From Nocardia xishanensis NBRC 101358 (GTDB lineage: Bacteria; Actinomycetota; Actinomycetes; Mycobacteriales; Mycobacteriaceae): a stretch of 64,000 nucleotides of DNA. The stretch is from contig NZ_BDCF01000020.1 of the NCBI RefSeq assembly GCF_001613365.1, positions 79,030 to 143,029 of the forward strand, given 5' to 3'. A program made the position numbers and the translations under genes. Positions within the stretch are counted from its first letter, which is position 1; every line of letters begins with the position of its first letter. Shown in pieces: positions 48,591-56,248 of the stretch. Below the pieces are notes generated by a model. It did no database searches, had not been told where the DNA came from, and saw nothing but the letters and a program-made list of their open reading frames with translations.

Positions 48591-49688
48591 TTACTTCTTC
48601 CCTCCAGACGCTAGTCCGCTACGGAACTCGACGACGTCGCCGTCGGTCATGACGTAGTCCTTGCCTTCCATGCGCACCTTGCCCGCAGCCTTGGCGGCGG
48701 CCATGGAACCCGCCTCGACCAGATCGTCGAAGGCGACGATCTCGGCCTTGATGAAGCCGCGTTCGAAGTCGGTGTGGATGACACCCGCTGCCTTGGGGGC
48801 GGTGTCGCCCTGGTGGATGGTCCAGGCGCGGGATTCCTTGGGGCCTGCGGTGAGGTAGGTCTGCAGGCCGAGGGTGTGGAAGCCGGCGCGGGCGAGGGCG
48901 TGCAGGCCGGGTTCGGTCTGGCCGATGGATTCGAGCAGTTCCATGGCGGATTCGGTGTCGAGCTCGAGGAGTTCGGCTTCTACCTTGGCATCGAGGAAGA
49001 CGGCGTCGGCGGGCGCGACGGAGGCCTTCAACTCGGCGACCTTGGCCTCGTCGGTGAGGACGGACTCGTCGGCGTTGAAGACGTAGAGGAAGGGTTTGGT
49101 GGTGAGCAGCGAAAGTTCTTTCAGCAGTTCGGTGTCCACCTGATCCTGGGCGGCGAAGAGGGTCTTGCCGCTGTTGAGGATCTCCTGGGCCGCCTTGGCC
49201 GCGTCGGCGACCGGCTTGCGGTCCTTCTTGACCTTGGCTTCCTTCTCCAGCCGCACGACCGCCTTCTCCAGGGTCTGCAGGTCGGCGAGGATGAGCTCGG
49301 TCTCGATGACCTCGATGTCGGCGGAGGGGTCGACCCGGCCGTCGACGTGCACCACGTCGTCGTCGGCGAAGACGCGCACCACCTGGCAGATGGCGTCGGC
49401 CTCGCGGATGTTGGCGAGGAACTTGTTGCCGAGGCCCGCGCCCTCGGAGGCACCCTTCACGATGCCCGCGATGTCGACGAAGGACACGGTCGCGGGCACC
49501 TGGCGCTCGGAACCGAAGATCTCGGCGAGCTTGCCCAGCCGCGGATCGGGCAGCGGGACCACGCCGACGTTCGGCTCGATGGTCGCGAACGGGTAGTTCG
49601 CGGCCAGCACGTCGTTCTTGGTCAGCGCGTTGAACAGCGTCGACTTTCCGACGTTGGGCAGGCCGACGATTCCGAGGGTGAGACTCAC
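48591..49688 (-). CDS. ychF: YchF/OLA1-family redox-regulated ATPase with altered C-terminus
   Basis: A 365-residue Obg-related P-loop ATPase that binds ribosomes and ATP. It shows GIVGLPNVGKSTLFNALT (G1), NYPFATIEPN, VDIAGIVKGASEGAGLGNKFLANIREADAI (G3), LYVFNADE in place of a usual NKxD (the ATP-specific feature) and the C-terminal TGS domain (GPKESRAWTIHQGDTAPKAAGVIHTDFERGFIKAEIV). The end reads DGDVVEFRSGLASGGKK, where the family normally ends in a phenylalanine-asparagine-valine tail. The last residues are supplied by element E2. The original 3' end lies at 31.5 kb. Confidence 0.95.
   Translation of the reverse strand: MSLTLGIVGLPNVGKSTLFNALTKNDVLAANYPFATIEPNVGVVPLPDPRLGKLAEIFGSERQVPATVSFVDIAGIVKGASEGAGLGNKFLANIREADAICQVVRVFADDDVVHVDGRVDPSADIEVIETELILADLQTLEKAVVRLEKEAKVKKDRKPVADAAKAAQEILNSGKTLFAAQDQVDTELLKELSLLTTKPFLYVFNADESVLTDEAKVAELKASVAPADAVFLDAKVEAELLELDTESAMELLESIGQTEPGLHALARAGFHTLGLQTYLTAGPKESRAWTIHQGDTAPKAAGVIHTDFERGFIKAEIVAFDDLVEAGSMAAAKAAGKVRMEGKDYVMTDGDVVEFRSGLASGGKK
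48622..48632. other. att core inside ychF (E2 right end)
   Basis: CGGAACTCGAC, lying in the ychF codons for VEFR. To its right the sequence is chromosomal ychF; to its left it is element-derived and encodes the substitute tail SGLASGGKK and stop. Confidence 0.82.
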
Positions 49689-50048
49689 GAGGTAGAGAGT
49701 CTACGCGTCGTCTCGAACTGCTAGGCCAGCGCCATCATCCCTCCCGCCAGCGCCGCCGCCACCCCTCATGCGCGGGCCGCTGGCCGTTCGCACCGCACGC
49801 GCCCGCCGCGCGGCGGATCGCCTACACGGCCGTCGATAGCGCGAGCACCCCACCACCCCAGCGGTGCACCCGTTCCCCCGCCACCACAAGCGCGCATGCG
49901 CTGCCGTACACCCGCACAGGGTCGTGGTCGGCGTCCAGTTTGCTGGTGATTGGACGAGTTGATGGTGATCACATAGCTGTTCGGCGCCAGCAGATGCGCT
50001 GCCGTCACCCGCCCACGCAACCACGCGTGAGCCGACGACCGCCATCTC
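49689..50048. other. Gap upstream of ychF without recognisable gene
   Basis: A 360-bp region that must include the ychF promoter. Open frames are Arg/Gly-rich without domains or good starts. No strong repeat or hairpin was found. Confidence 0.6.
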
Positions 50049-50405
50049 CTACAAACCTCGAGCCAGCGTTCGCGCGACGCTCCGGGCCAGCTCGTCCGAC
50101 GCGGCGGCCGCCTCCGGTCCGCCCTCGTAGTACCGCAGAAACGCCTGATGGAAGCAGGTGCCGTCGAGTAATGCCGCTACCGTCTCCACTTCGACGGTCT
50201 CGCCGACCCGACCCAACCCTTGCTCAGCACGCAGGTACGCCGCGATGCCTTCGATCGCCTTCCCCGGACCCGCGCCGTGCTTGCTCATCGCGTCCCGATG
50301 CGCCGCCATCCGCTGCGGCTGCGCGAGCAGACCACCGAGCAGCGGCAGCGACTGCTGATAGAAGTTCAGCGCACCGCGAGCCAGCGCGGGGCGCGGCCGA
50401 CAGGT
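50049..50405 (-). pseudogene. 5'-truncated TetR regulator (C-terminal domain only)
   Basis: The minus-strand frame encodes RGALNFYQQSLPLLGGLLAQPQRMAAHRD ... IEGIAAYLRAEQGLGRVG ... VAALLDGTCFHQAFLRYYEG, a clear TetR ligand-binding/dimer domain, without an HTH. Upstream in the same frame is the 3' end of the quinone oxidoreductase gene (different frame), so the DNA-binding half has been deleted. No good start codon precedes the domain. Confidence 0.6.
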
Positions 50406-50419
50406 GATCGGCGAATCGA

Positions 50420-51340
50420 TCAGGGAATCAGCACGACTTTGCCGAGGTTGCCACGGCTTTCGATCAGCGCATGCGCCGCCGCCGCGTCCTCCAGCGCGAA
50501 CTCCCCGTGCACGACGGGCCGCACCTGCCCGGACGCGAAGTACTGCCACAGCTCCTGCCGCCAATGCTCGTACACCTCGGGCGTCTCCCGCGCGATCCGC
50601 GCCATCTGGAAGCCGATCACCGACTTGGCGCCAACCAGCAAGTCGTAGGCCTGGATGGTGCCGCCGCCGGAGCTGTAGGCGACGAGACGTCCACCGGGTA
50701 CGAGGGCGGCGAGAGCGGGGCCGAGCAGCTCGCCGCCGACGGCGTCGAGGACGTAGTCGACGGGCTCGCCCCACGACTGGCCGTAGACGGCCACGTCGTC
50801 GACGCCGAGTTCCCGAAGGAATTCGCCCTTGGCCGGGTCGGAGACGGCGGCGACCACGCGCTCGGCTCCGCGCACCCGCGCGAGCTGCACGGCAAGGTGA
50901 CCCACCCCGCTCGCCGCGGCGGTGATCAGCGCGGACTCGCCGGACACCGGCTTCGCGGCATCGAGCGCACCGAGCGCGACGAGGCCGCCACGCACCAGCG
51001 CGACCGCGTCGACGGCGGAGGCGCCGTCGGGAATGGGCGACGCCATGTCCTGACGCAGCATGGCGTATTCGGCGTAGCCGTGGCCGAAGCACAGCCCGGT
51101 GACGCGGTAGCCGGGCGCGAAGTCGGTGACGCCCTCCCCCACGGCGATCACTTCGCCCGCGATCTCCCCGCCGAGCGGGATGGGCTCGCGCTGTTCGCGC
51201 ACCTTCCGCACCACCGGCAGGGTGACGCCGATCGCGTGCACCTTCACCAGCAGTTCGCCGGGCCCTGGCGTCGGTGTCTCGGCCGATTCCAGCTCGAGCA
51301 CCTCGGGACCACCACTGCGCTCGTAACGGATTCGACGCAT
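50420..51340 (-). CDS. Zinc-type alcohol dehydrogenase / quinone oxidoreductase
   Basis: A 306-residue medium-chain dehydrogenase/reductase of the QOR type: RRIRYERSGGPEVLELE, PLGGEIAGEVIAVGEGVTDFAPGYRVTG, a Rossmann NADPH site SALITAAASGVGHLAVQLARVRGAERVVAAVSD, and the C-terminal LEDAAAAHALIESRGNLGKVVLIP. It reduces quinones or alkenals with NADPH. The truncated TetR fragment 14 bp downstream may be what remains of its regulator. Confidence 0.9.
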   Translation of the reverse strand: MRRIRYERSGGPEVLELESAETPTPGPGELLVKVHAIGVTLPVVRKVREQREPIPLGGEIAGEVIAVGEGVTDFAPGYRVTGLCFGHGYAEYAMLRQDMASPIPDGASAVDAVALVRGGLVALGALDAAKPVSGESALITAAASGVGHLAVQLARVRGAERVVAAVSDPAKGEFLRELGVDDVAVYGQSWGEPVDYVLDAVGGELLGPALAALVPGGRLVAYSSGGGTIQAYDLLVGAKSVIGFQMARIARETPEVYEHWRQELWQYFASGQVRPVVHGEFALEDAAAAHALIESRGNLGKVVLIP

Positions 51341-51496
51341 GACACCTCCACTCCTTATCTGAAGGCGTAACGGTAACCGGACAGCAACCCGAACTCACAT
51401 ACTCGGAAGCACCCGTGTGCGCGATCTCACCGGACCCGGAACCGCGGCGTGCGCCACGTTCGCGCGCACGACCCGCGCGGGCGTACCGTGACCCGT

Positions 51497-52333
51497 ATGG
51501 AGCCGACCACGGAGGTGGTGACGGCGCGACCGGCGCCCGCGCTGGCGGCATTCATCGATCACTACCTCGGCTACCGGATGACGGGATACGCGCCCGGCCT
51601 GCACCGCGGCCTGCCGTCGCGCCATCTGACGTTCATCGTCGCGATCGGCCCGACGATCGACGTGGTGACGCAGACCGATCCGGCCCAGCACCCGCGCGCC
51701 TATCGCTGCGTCCTCAGCGGATTGCAGGCGAGTTCGGCCGCCATCGCGCACAACGGGACTCAAGAGGGCGTGGCGATCGCGCTCACACCGATGGGCTGCC
51801 GGACGCTGTTCGGGCTGCCCGCAGCGGAGATTTGGAATACCTCGCTCGAATGCTCCGAACTCGCGGGACCGACCGGTGACGAGCTGTGGGAGCGTCTTCA
51901 GGGCGCGGCGCCGTGGGCGCGGCGATTCGCCGTCTGCGACGAAATCCTCACCCGCATGGCCTGTTCCGACCGGCTCGTCACCCCGGAACTCACCTGGGCT
52001 TGGCGTGCCGTGGTCGACAGCGGCGGCACCGCGAGCATCGGCCCACTGGCCGATCGCATCGGCTGGTCGCGCCAGCATCTGGCGCGCAAGTTCGGTGCGG
52101 AGTTCGGTCTGAGCCCGAAGCTCGCCGCCCGTATCACCCGTTTCGAGCGTGCCAGGCGGATGCTCGAACACACGCCCTCGTTCGTCTCCATCGCCCAGAT
52201 CGCCGCGACCTGCGGGTATTACGACCAGGCCCATTTGAATCGCGATTTCCTCGACCTCGCGGGGTGCAGCCCGACCACCTGGCTGGCCGAGGAGATTCCA
52301 TCCGTCCAAGACGAGCCGGGGGTCGCCGGATGA
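51497..52333 (+). CDS. AraC-family regulator (DUF6597-type sensor)
   Basis: A 278-residue regulator. The sensor starts TARPAPALAAFIDHYLGYRMTGYAPGLHRGLPSRHLTFIVAIGP, followed by the C-terminal double HTH (GPLADRIGWSRQHLARKFGAEFGLSPKLAARITRFERARRML; IAQIAATCGYYDQAHLNRDFLDLAGCSPTTWL). It precedes the VOC gene by 10 bp, so the two form an operon. Start ATG 51497 chosen; GTG 51488 is also in frame. Confidence 0.88.
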   Translation: MEPTTEVVTARPAPALAAFIDHYLGYRMTGYAPGLHRGLPSRHLTFIVAIGPTIDVVTQTDPAQHPRAYRCVLSGLQASSAAIAHNGTQEGVAIALTPMGCRTLFGLPAAEIWNTSLECSELAGPTGDELWERLQGAAPWARRFAVCDEILTRMACSDRLVTPELTWAWRAVVDSGGTASIGPLADRIGWSRQHLARKFGAEFGLSPKLAARITRFERARRMLEHTPSFVSIAQIAATCGYYDQAHLNRDFLDLAGCSPTTWLAEEIPSVQDEPGVAG

Positions 52334-52343
52334 GGCTGGAACC

Positions 52344-52766
52344 ATGACGAATCCCACAACAGCAGACACCACCACCCGCACCGCGATCTGGCCCAGCCTC
52401 GCCTTCCTCGACGCCAGGGCGATGACCGACTTCCTGGTGAACGCCTTCGGCTTCCAGGTCACGGCCAGTTACGCCCGCGAGGACGATCCGTCGATCATCG
52501 AGCACGGCGAGCTGCGCTGGCCGCTCGGCGGCGGCGTCATGTTCGGCTCCGCGGGCAAAGACGACACCCCATTCGGTCGGCGCAAGCCAGGCAACGACTC
52601 GATCTACGTCGTCTGCGACAAGCCCGACGACCTCTTCGAGCGCGCGACCGCGGCGGGCGCCGAGGTGGTCCGCGGCCTGCGCGACGAGGACTACGGCTCG
52701 CGCGGCTTCACTGTCCGCGATCCCGAGGGCAACCTCTGGAGCTTCGGGACCTACTGGGGCGAATAA
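52344..52766 (+). CDS. VOC/glyoxalase-fold protein
   Basis: A 140-residue vicinal-oxygen-chelate protein: IWPSLAFLDARAMTDFLVNAFGFQ (first beta-alpha-beta), VMFGSAGKD, then DSIYVVCDKPDDLFERATAAGAEVV and GSRGFTVRDPEGNLWSFGTYWG. One or two of the usual metal ligands are visible (Glu in DPEGNLW), so it may be a dioxygenase, a glyoxalase-like enzyme or a drug-binding protein. Likely function is tied to the AraC regulator that precedes it. Confidence 0.85.
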   Translation: MTNPTTADTTTRTAIWPSLAFLDARAMTDFLVNAFGFQVTASYAREDDPSIIEHGELRWPLGGGVMFGSAGKDDTPFGRRKPGNDSIYVVCDKPDDLFERATAAGAEVVRGLRDEDYGSRGFTVRDPEGNLWSFGTYWGE

Positions 52767-52768
52767 CG

Positions 52769-53656
52769 CTACCGTCCGCCGAAGCCGGACATCGCGATGC
52801 CGCGGAGGAAGGCGCGCTGACCGATCGCGTAGACGGCGAGCAGGGGCAGCAGGATGACGACGGCGGCCGCCATCAGCAGCGGCCACTGCGAGTAGTACTG
52901 CCCCTGCAAGCGGACCAGCCCGAGGGTGACCGTCGCCAGCTCGTTGCGCTGGATCATGACCAGCGGCCAGAGGAAGTCGTTCCACACGGTGATCCAGGTG
53001 AGCACCGCGAGCACCATGAGCGCCGGGCGGGTGTGCGGGAGCAGCACGCGCCAGTACACCTGCCAGGTGGAACAGCCGTCGAGAATGGCGGCCTCCTCCA
53101 ATTCCGTTGGCAGCGTGCGGAAGAACTGACGCATCAGATAGGTGCCGAAGGCGCTGCCGAACAAACCGGGCACGATCATCGACCAGGCGGTGTCCACCCA
53201 GCCGAAGGCCCGCATGAGCAGGAACTGCGGGATCACCGTCACCGTGAGCGGCACCATCAGCGTCGCCAGATAAGCCAGGAACAACGCATCCCGGCCGCGA
53301 AAACGCAAGCGCGCGAAGGCGTATCCCGCCAACGAGCAGAAGAACACCTGTCCCGCGGTCACACATGCCGCGTAGACGGTGGTGTTGAGCAGCATGCGAC
53401 CCATCGGCAACAGCTCGAACACCCGGCCGAAGTTGGACCACTGCGGATCCGCGGGCAGCAGAGTGGGTTCGGTGATCTCGCCGTCGCGCTTCAGCGAACC
53501 CGACAGCGCCCACAGGATCGGCGCCAGCGCACACCACGCGACGCCGGCCAGCGCGGCGTAGATGCCGATCCCGCGCACCAGCCTCCGTACGGCGGCATGC
53601 TCCACGCGACCGCGCTTTCGGTGCTTCCCTTCGGGCACATCGACCGCACGCGTCAT
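52769..53656 (-). CDS. Sugar ABC transporter permease 2 (MalG/UgpE type)
   Basis: A 295-residue membrane permease with six helices and the EAA signature in LPTELEEAAILDGCSTWQVYWRVLLPHTRPALMVL. It pairs with the permease at 53692. ATG 53656 has GGGAGGG at good spacing; GTG 53695, which overlaps the upstream stop, is the alternative start. The cluster contains no ABC ATPase, as in many actinobacterial CUT1 systems that share one (MsiK/SugC). Confidence 0.9.
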   Translation of the reverse strand: MTRAVDVPEGKHRKRGRVEHAAVRRLVRGIGIYAALAGVAWCALAPILWALSGSLKRDGEITEPTLLPADPQWSNFGRVFELLPMGRMLLNTTVYAACVTAGQVFFCSLAGYAFARLRFRGRDALFLAYLATLMVPLTVTVIPQFLLMRAFGWVDTAWSMIVPGLFGSAFGTYLMRQFFRTLPTELEEAAILDGCSTWQVYWRVLLPHTRPALMVLAVLTWITVWNDFLWPLVMIQRNELATVTLGLVRLQGQYYSQWPLLMAAAVVILLPLLAVYAIGQRAFLRGIAMSGFGGR

Positions 53657-53691
53657 CACACCGCCCTCCCGCCGAACGACCTCGTAGCCGT

Positions 53692-54660
53692 TCACAACTC
53701 GGTCTCCGCGCGCCGGGCCAATCGCAGCTGAAGGATCGTGAGCGCCAACAGAATCGCGAAGATCACCCAGGCCAACGCGGAGGCGTAACCCACCTCGTAG
53801 AAACCGAACGCGTGCTGGAACAACATGATCCCGAGCAGATAGGTGCCGGTCTCGGGTCCGCCGTTGCCGCCGGTGAGCGCGTACGCCTGGTCGAAGGCCT
53901 GCACCGAATTGATGACGGTGATCACGAAGACGAACGAGAGCGGCCCGCGAATCAGCGGCAGCGTCACCGAACGGAAGCGCCGCACGGCGCCCGCGCCGTC
54001 GATCTTCGCCGCCTCGTACAGCGTTTCCGGCACCCCTTGCATCGCCGCGAGCAAGATGACGGTGGCGAAAGGCACACTCTTCCATACGGTCACGATGCTG
54101 AGCGAGACCAGCGCCCAGTCCGGGTCGGTCAGCCACGGCACCGGGCCGACGCCGAACCAGCCGAGCACGAGGTTCAGCAACCCGTCGTCGGTGGTGAACA
54201 TGAAACGCCACACCACCGCCATCGCCACCGTCGAAGCCACCAGCGGCAGGAACGCGAGGGTGCGGAACAGGCCGACACCGGCCAGCTTTCGGTTCAGCAC
54301 GGCCGCGACGACCAAGCCGATCGCCACGGTCGGCAGCAATGTCAGCACGGTGAACACCGCCGTATTGCGCATCGCTATCAGGAACAGCGGATCGGAGCCG
54401 AACAGCCGCCGGTAGTTGGCCGTCCCGACGAACCGCGGCGGGCTGAACAGGTCCCAGGCGTGGAAGCTCAGATACAGCGAGAAGCCCAGCGGGAACAACA
54501 AGAAGACCAGCACCGCGGCCAGATTCGGTGCGACGAACAACCATCCGGCCCGCTCGCGCCTGCGCGCGAGCCGGCCGCGACGCACTCGGTGCACTGACTT
54601 GCGCGGCGGGGTCCTCGTACCCGCCTCGTCCAGCACCGCGTCGTCGACGGAGGCACTCAT
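53692..54660 (-). CDS. Sugar ABC transporter permease 1 (MalF/UgpA type)
   Basis: A 322-residue permease. A basic N-terminus is followed by LFVAPNLAAVLVFLLFPLGFSLYLSFHAWD and five further helices, with the EAA loop in VPETLYEAAKIDGAGAVRRFRSVTLPLIRGPLSFVFV. ATG 54660 overlaps the binding-protein stop (ATGA), so the genes are translated together. Confidence 0.9.
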   Translation of the reverse strand: MSASVDDAVLDEAGTRTPPRKSVHRVRRGRLARRRERAGWLFVAPNLAAVLVFLLFPLGFSLYLSFHAWDLFSPPRFVGTANYRRLFGSDPLFLIAMRNTAVFTVLTLLPTVAIGLVVAAVLNRKLAGVGLFRTLAFLPLVASTVAMAVVWRFMFTTDDGLLNLVLGWFGVGPVPWLTDPDWALVSLSIVTVWKSVPFATVILLAAMQGVPETLYEAAKIDGAGAVRRFRSVTLPLIRGPLSFVFVITVINSVQAFDQAYALTGGNGGPETGTYLLGIMLFQHAFGFYEVGYASALAWVIFAILLALTILQLRLARRAETEL

Positions 54661-56054
54661 CGCGCCGCCAGCAACGCGTCGACGTCGCCCGCGAGCCGCG
54701 CGCTCAGTGACTGCGCGGTCGCCGCACCGCGCAGCACCCGGTTCCCGCCCCGCTCGAGCAGTGCCGACACCTTGCCCCACATCGGCGTCACCGGCAGCGG
54801 ACGCGAACTGTCCGGGCCTTCGGTCATCACCGCCAGGTTCCGGATCTCGCGATGCGCCGCCGCGAATCCGGGCGCGGCCATGGCGGATTTCAGCACCGGC
54901 ACGAACAAACCGGAGCCAGCGATGATCGCCTGCCCTATCGGCCCGGTCGCGAATTTCACAAACTCCCAGGCCTGTTCGATGCGCGGGCTGTCGGCGGCGA
55001 TGGAGAGGCCGGTGCAGCCGACGTCGGTGATCGCTCCCGGCCCGCCGTGCGGTCCGACGGGAAGCACGGTCAGATCGATGGGAACGCCGTCGTTGCCCGC
55101 GAATTCGGAGTAGAGCCAGTGTCCGCCGAGCGCCATGGCCGCGCGACCACGCCGGAACAGATCCGGCGCCGAAACCGACTGCTGATCCGCGATTCTCGGC
55201 GCCACCCGATGCCGCACCGCGAGATCGGCGTAGAACTGGAAGCCCTCCGCGAAGCGAGGATCCCCGAGATTGGTGCGGGTCGGATGCACCGAGGGCGTGA
55301 ACCATTCGGCGCCGTTGTTCATCCCGAAGCAGGCGGCCGAGAAGTAGGGCACCCAGGCGTCGGCAAAACCCCACTGCCTGGTGCGGCCGTCGCCGTCGCG
55401 ATGGGTGAGAGCGCGGGCGGCGTCGAGGAACTCGTCATAACTCCAGGCGTCGCGCCATCGGGTGGGGGGCTTCAACCCAGCGTCGGCGAACAGCGCGCGG
55501 TTGTAATAGAGGAAGACGCCGGACCACTGCTCCGGCAGCGCGTACTGGCCGCCGCCGTAGCTGAAAGTGTCGTACAGCGTGGGGAAACTGTCGCGCCGCA
55601 GCTCCGCGGCGTACTCCGGTTCCCGATCGAGCAACGTGCGCAGATCGAGCAGCACACCGCGCTCGGCCAGCCCCGCGTAGAGCAGTTCCCAGGCCATCAG
55701 CACGTCGGGGCATTTGCCGCCCGCGCAGTAAGTGAGCATCTGCTGCAACGGGTCAGGGCCCGACATGACGGTGCGCACCGGAATGTCGGGATGCCGTTTC
55801 CGGAACTCGTCGATGATCTGCAACCGAACCCGCGCCTCTTCGGGACGGGCTTGGAAGAAGAACGTCAGCGCGTCGTCGCCCGAGCCGCACGCGTTCGCCA
55901 GCAACGGGGCGGCGAGCGCCGAGCCGAGCAGGGTGCGCCTGCGAATTCCGCGCGGCGCGTCCTCGACCTTCGGCCGCCCGAGGAGACGCGCGGCCGGGTA
56001 TGGCGCGGGCGAACGCGGGATCGAATCCAGAACAGCCCTCCTCGGGGCGGACAT
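54657..56054 (-). CDS. Extracellular sugar-binding lipoprotein (CUT1 family)
   Basis: A 465-residue substrate-binding protein. The N-terminal leader carries a twin-arginine-like RRRTLLGSALAAP then a lipobox LANAC, so it is a probable Tat-exported lipoprotein. The SBP_bac_1 domain follows (LTFFFQARPEEARVRLQIIDEFRKRHPDIPVRTV; GKCPDVLMAWELLYAGLAERGVLLDL; QYALPEQWSGVFLYYNRALFADAG; AMALGGHWLYSEFAG). The ligand is unknown, probably an oligosaccharide or glycerol-phosphate compound. Start ATG 56054 chosen over the in-frame 56114. It is divergent from cstA with about 190 bp between them. Confidence 0.88.
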   Translation of the reverse strand: MSAPRRAVLDSIPRSPAPYPAARLLGRPKVEDAPRGIRRRTLLGSALAAPLLANACGSGDDALTFFFQARPEEARVRLQIIDEFRKRHPDIPVRTVMSGPDPLQQMLTYCAGGKCPDVLMAWELLYAGLAERGVLLDLRTLLDREPEYAAELRRDSFPTLYDTFSYGGGQYALPEQWSGVFLYYNRALFADAGLKPPTRWRDAWSYDEFLDAARALTHRDGDGRTRQWGFADAWVPYFSAACFGMNNGAEWFTPSVHPTRTNLGDPRFAEGFQFYADLAVRHRVAPRIADQQSVSAPDLFRRGRAAMALGGHWLYSEFAGNDGVPIDLTVLPVGPHGGPGAITDVGCTGLSIAADSPRIEQAWEFVKFATGPIGQAIIAGSGLFVPVLKSAMAAPGFAAAHREIRNLAVMTEGPDSSRPLPVTPMWGKVSALLERGGNRVLRGAATAQSLSARLAGDVDALLAAR

Positions 56055-56248
56055 GGAGTGTGACGAAACGCATCGCAGCATACGTCCGGCTATGACAGCC
56101 GAGACGACAGACACACGAACAATATTTAACGGTCGTCCATCGATGGCCGGAATCCGCGCAGCGGCGATCGGGCATCCGCTACGTTGTCTCGTGTTTCAGC
56201 ATGATCCCGCACGTCGAGATCCTGCGCGTTTCACAGGAGAGTAGGCAG

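Noticed and set aside
31544..48632. Complete prophage
   Set aside because: No capsid, terminase, portal, tail or lysis gene is visible; the gene content is that of an integrative transfer element.
50049..51551. A single 500-residue minus-strand gene
   Set aside because: Most of it is the wrong frame of the quinone oxidoreductase; only the last about 115 codons (TetR domain) look coding, so it was reported as a truncated gene.
51395..53537. Long minus-strand frames over the AraC and VOC genes
   Set aside because: They are antisense to genes with clear domains and contain only low-complexity Arg/Gly-rich sequence.
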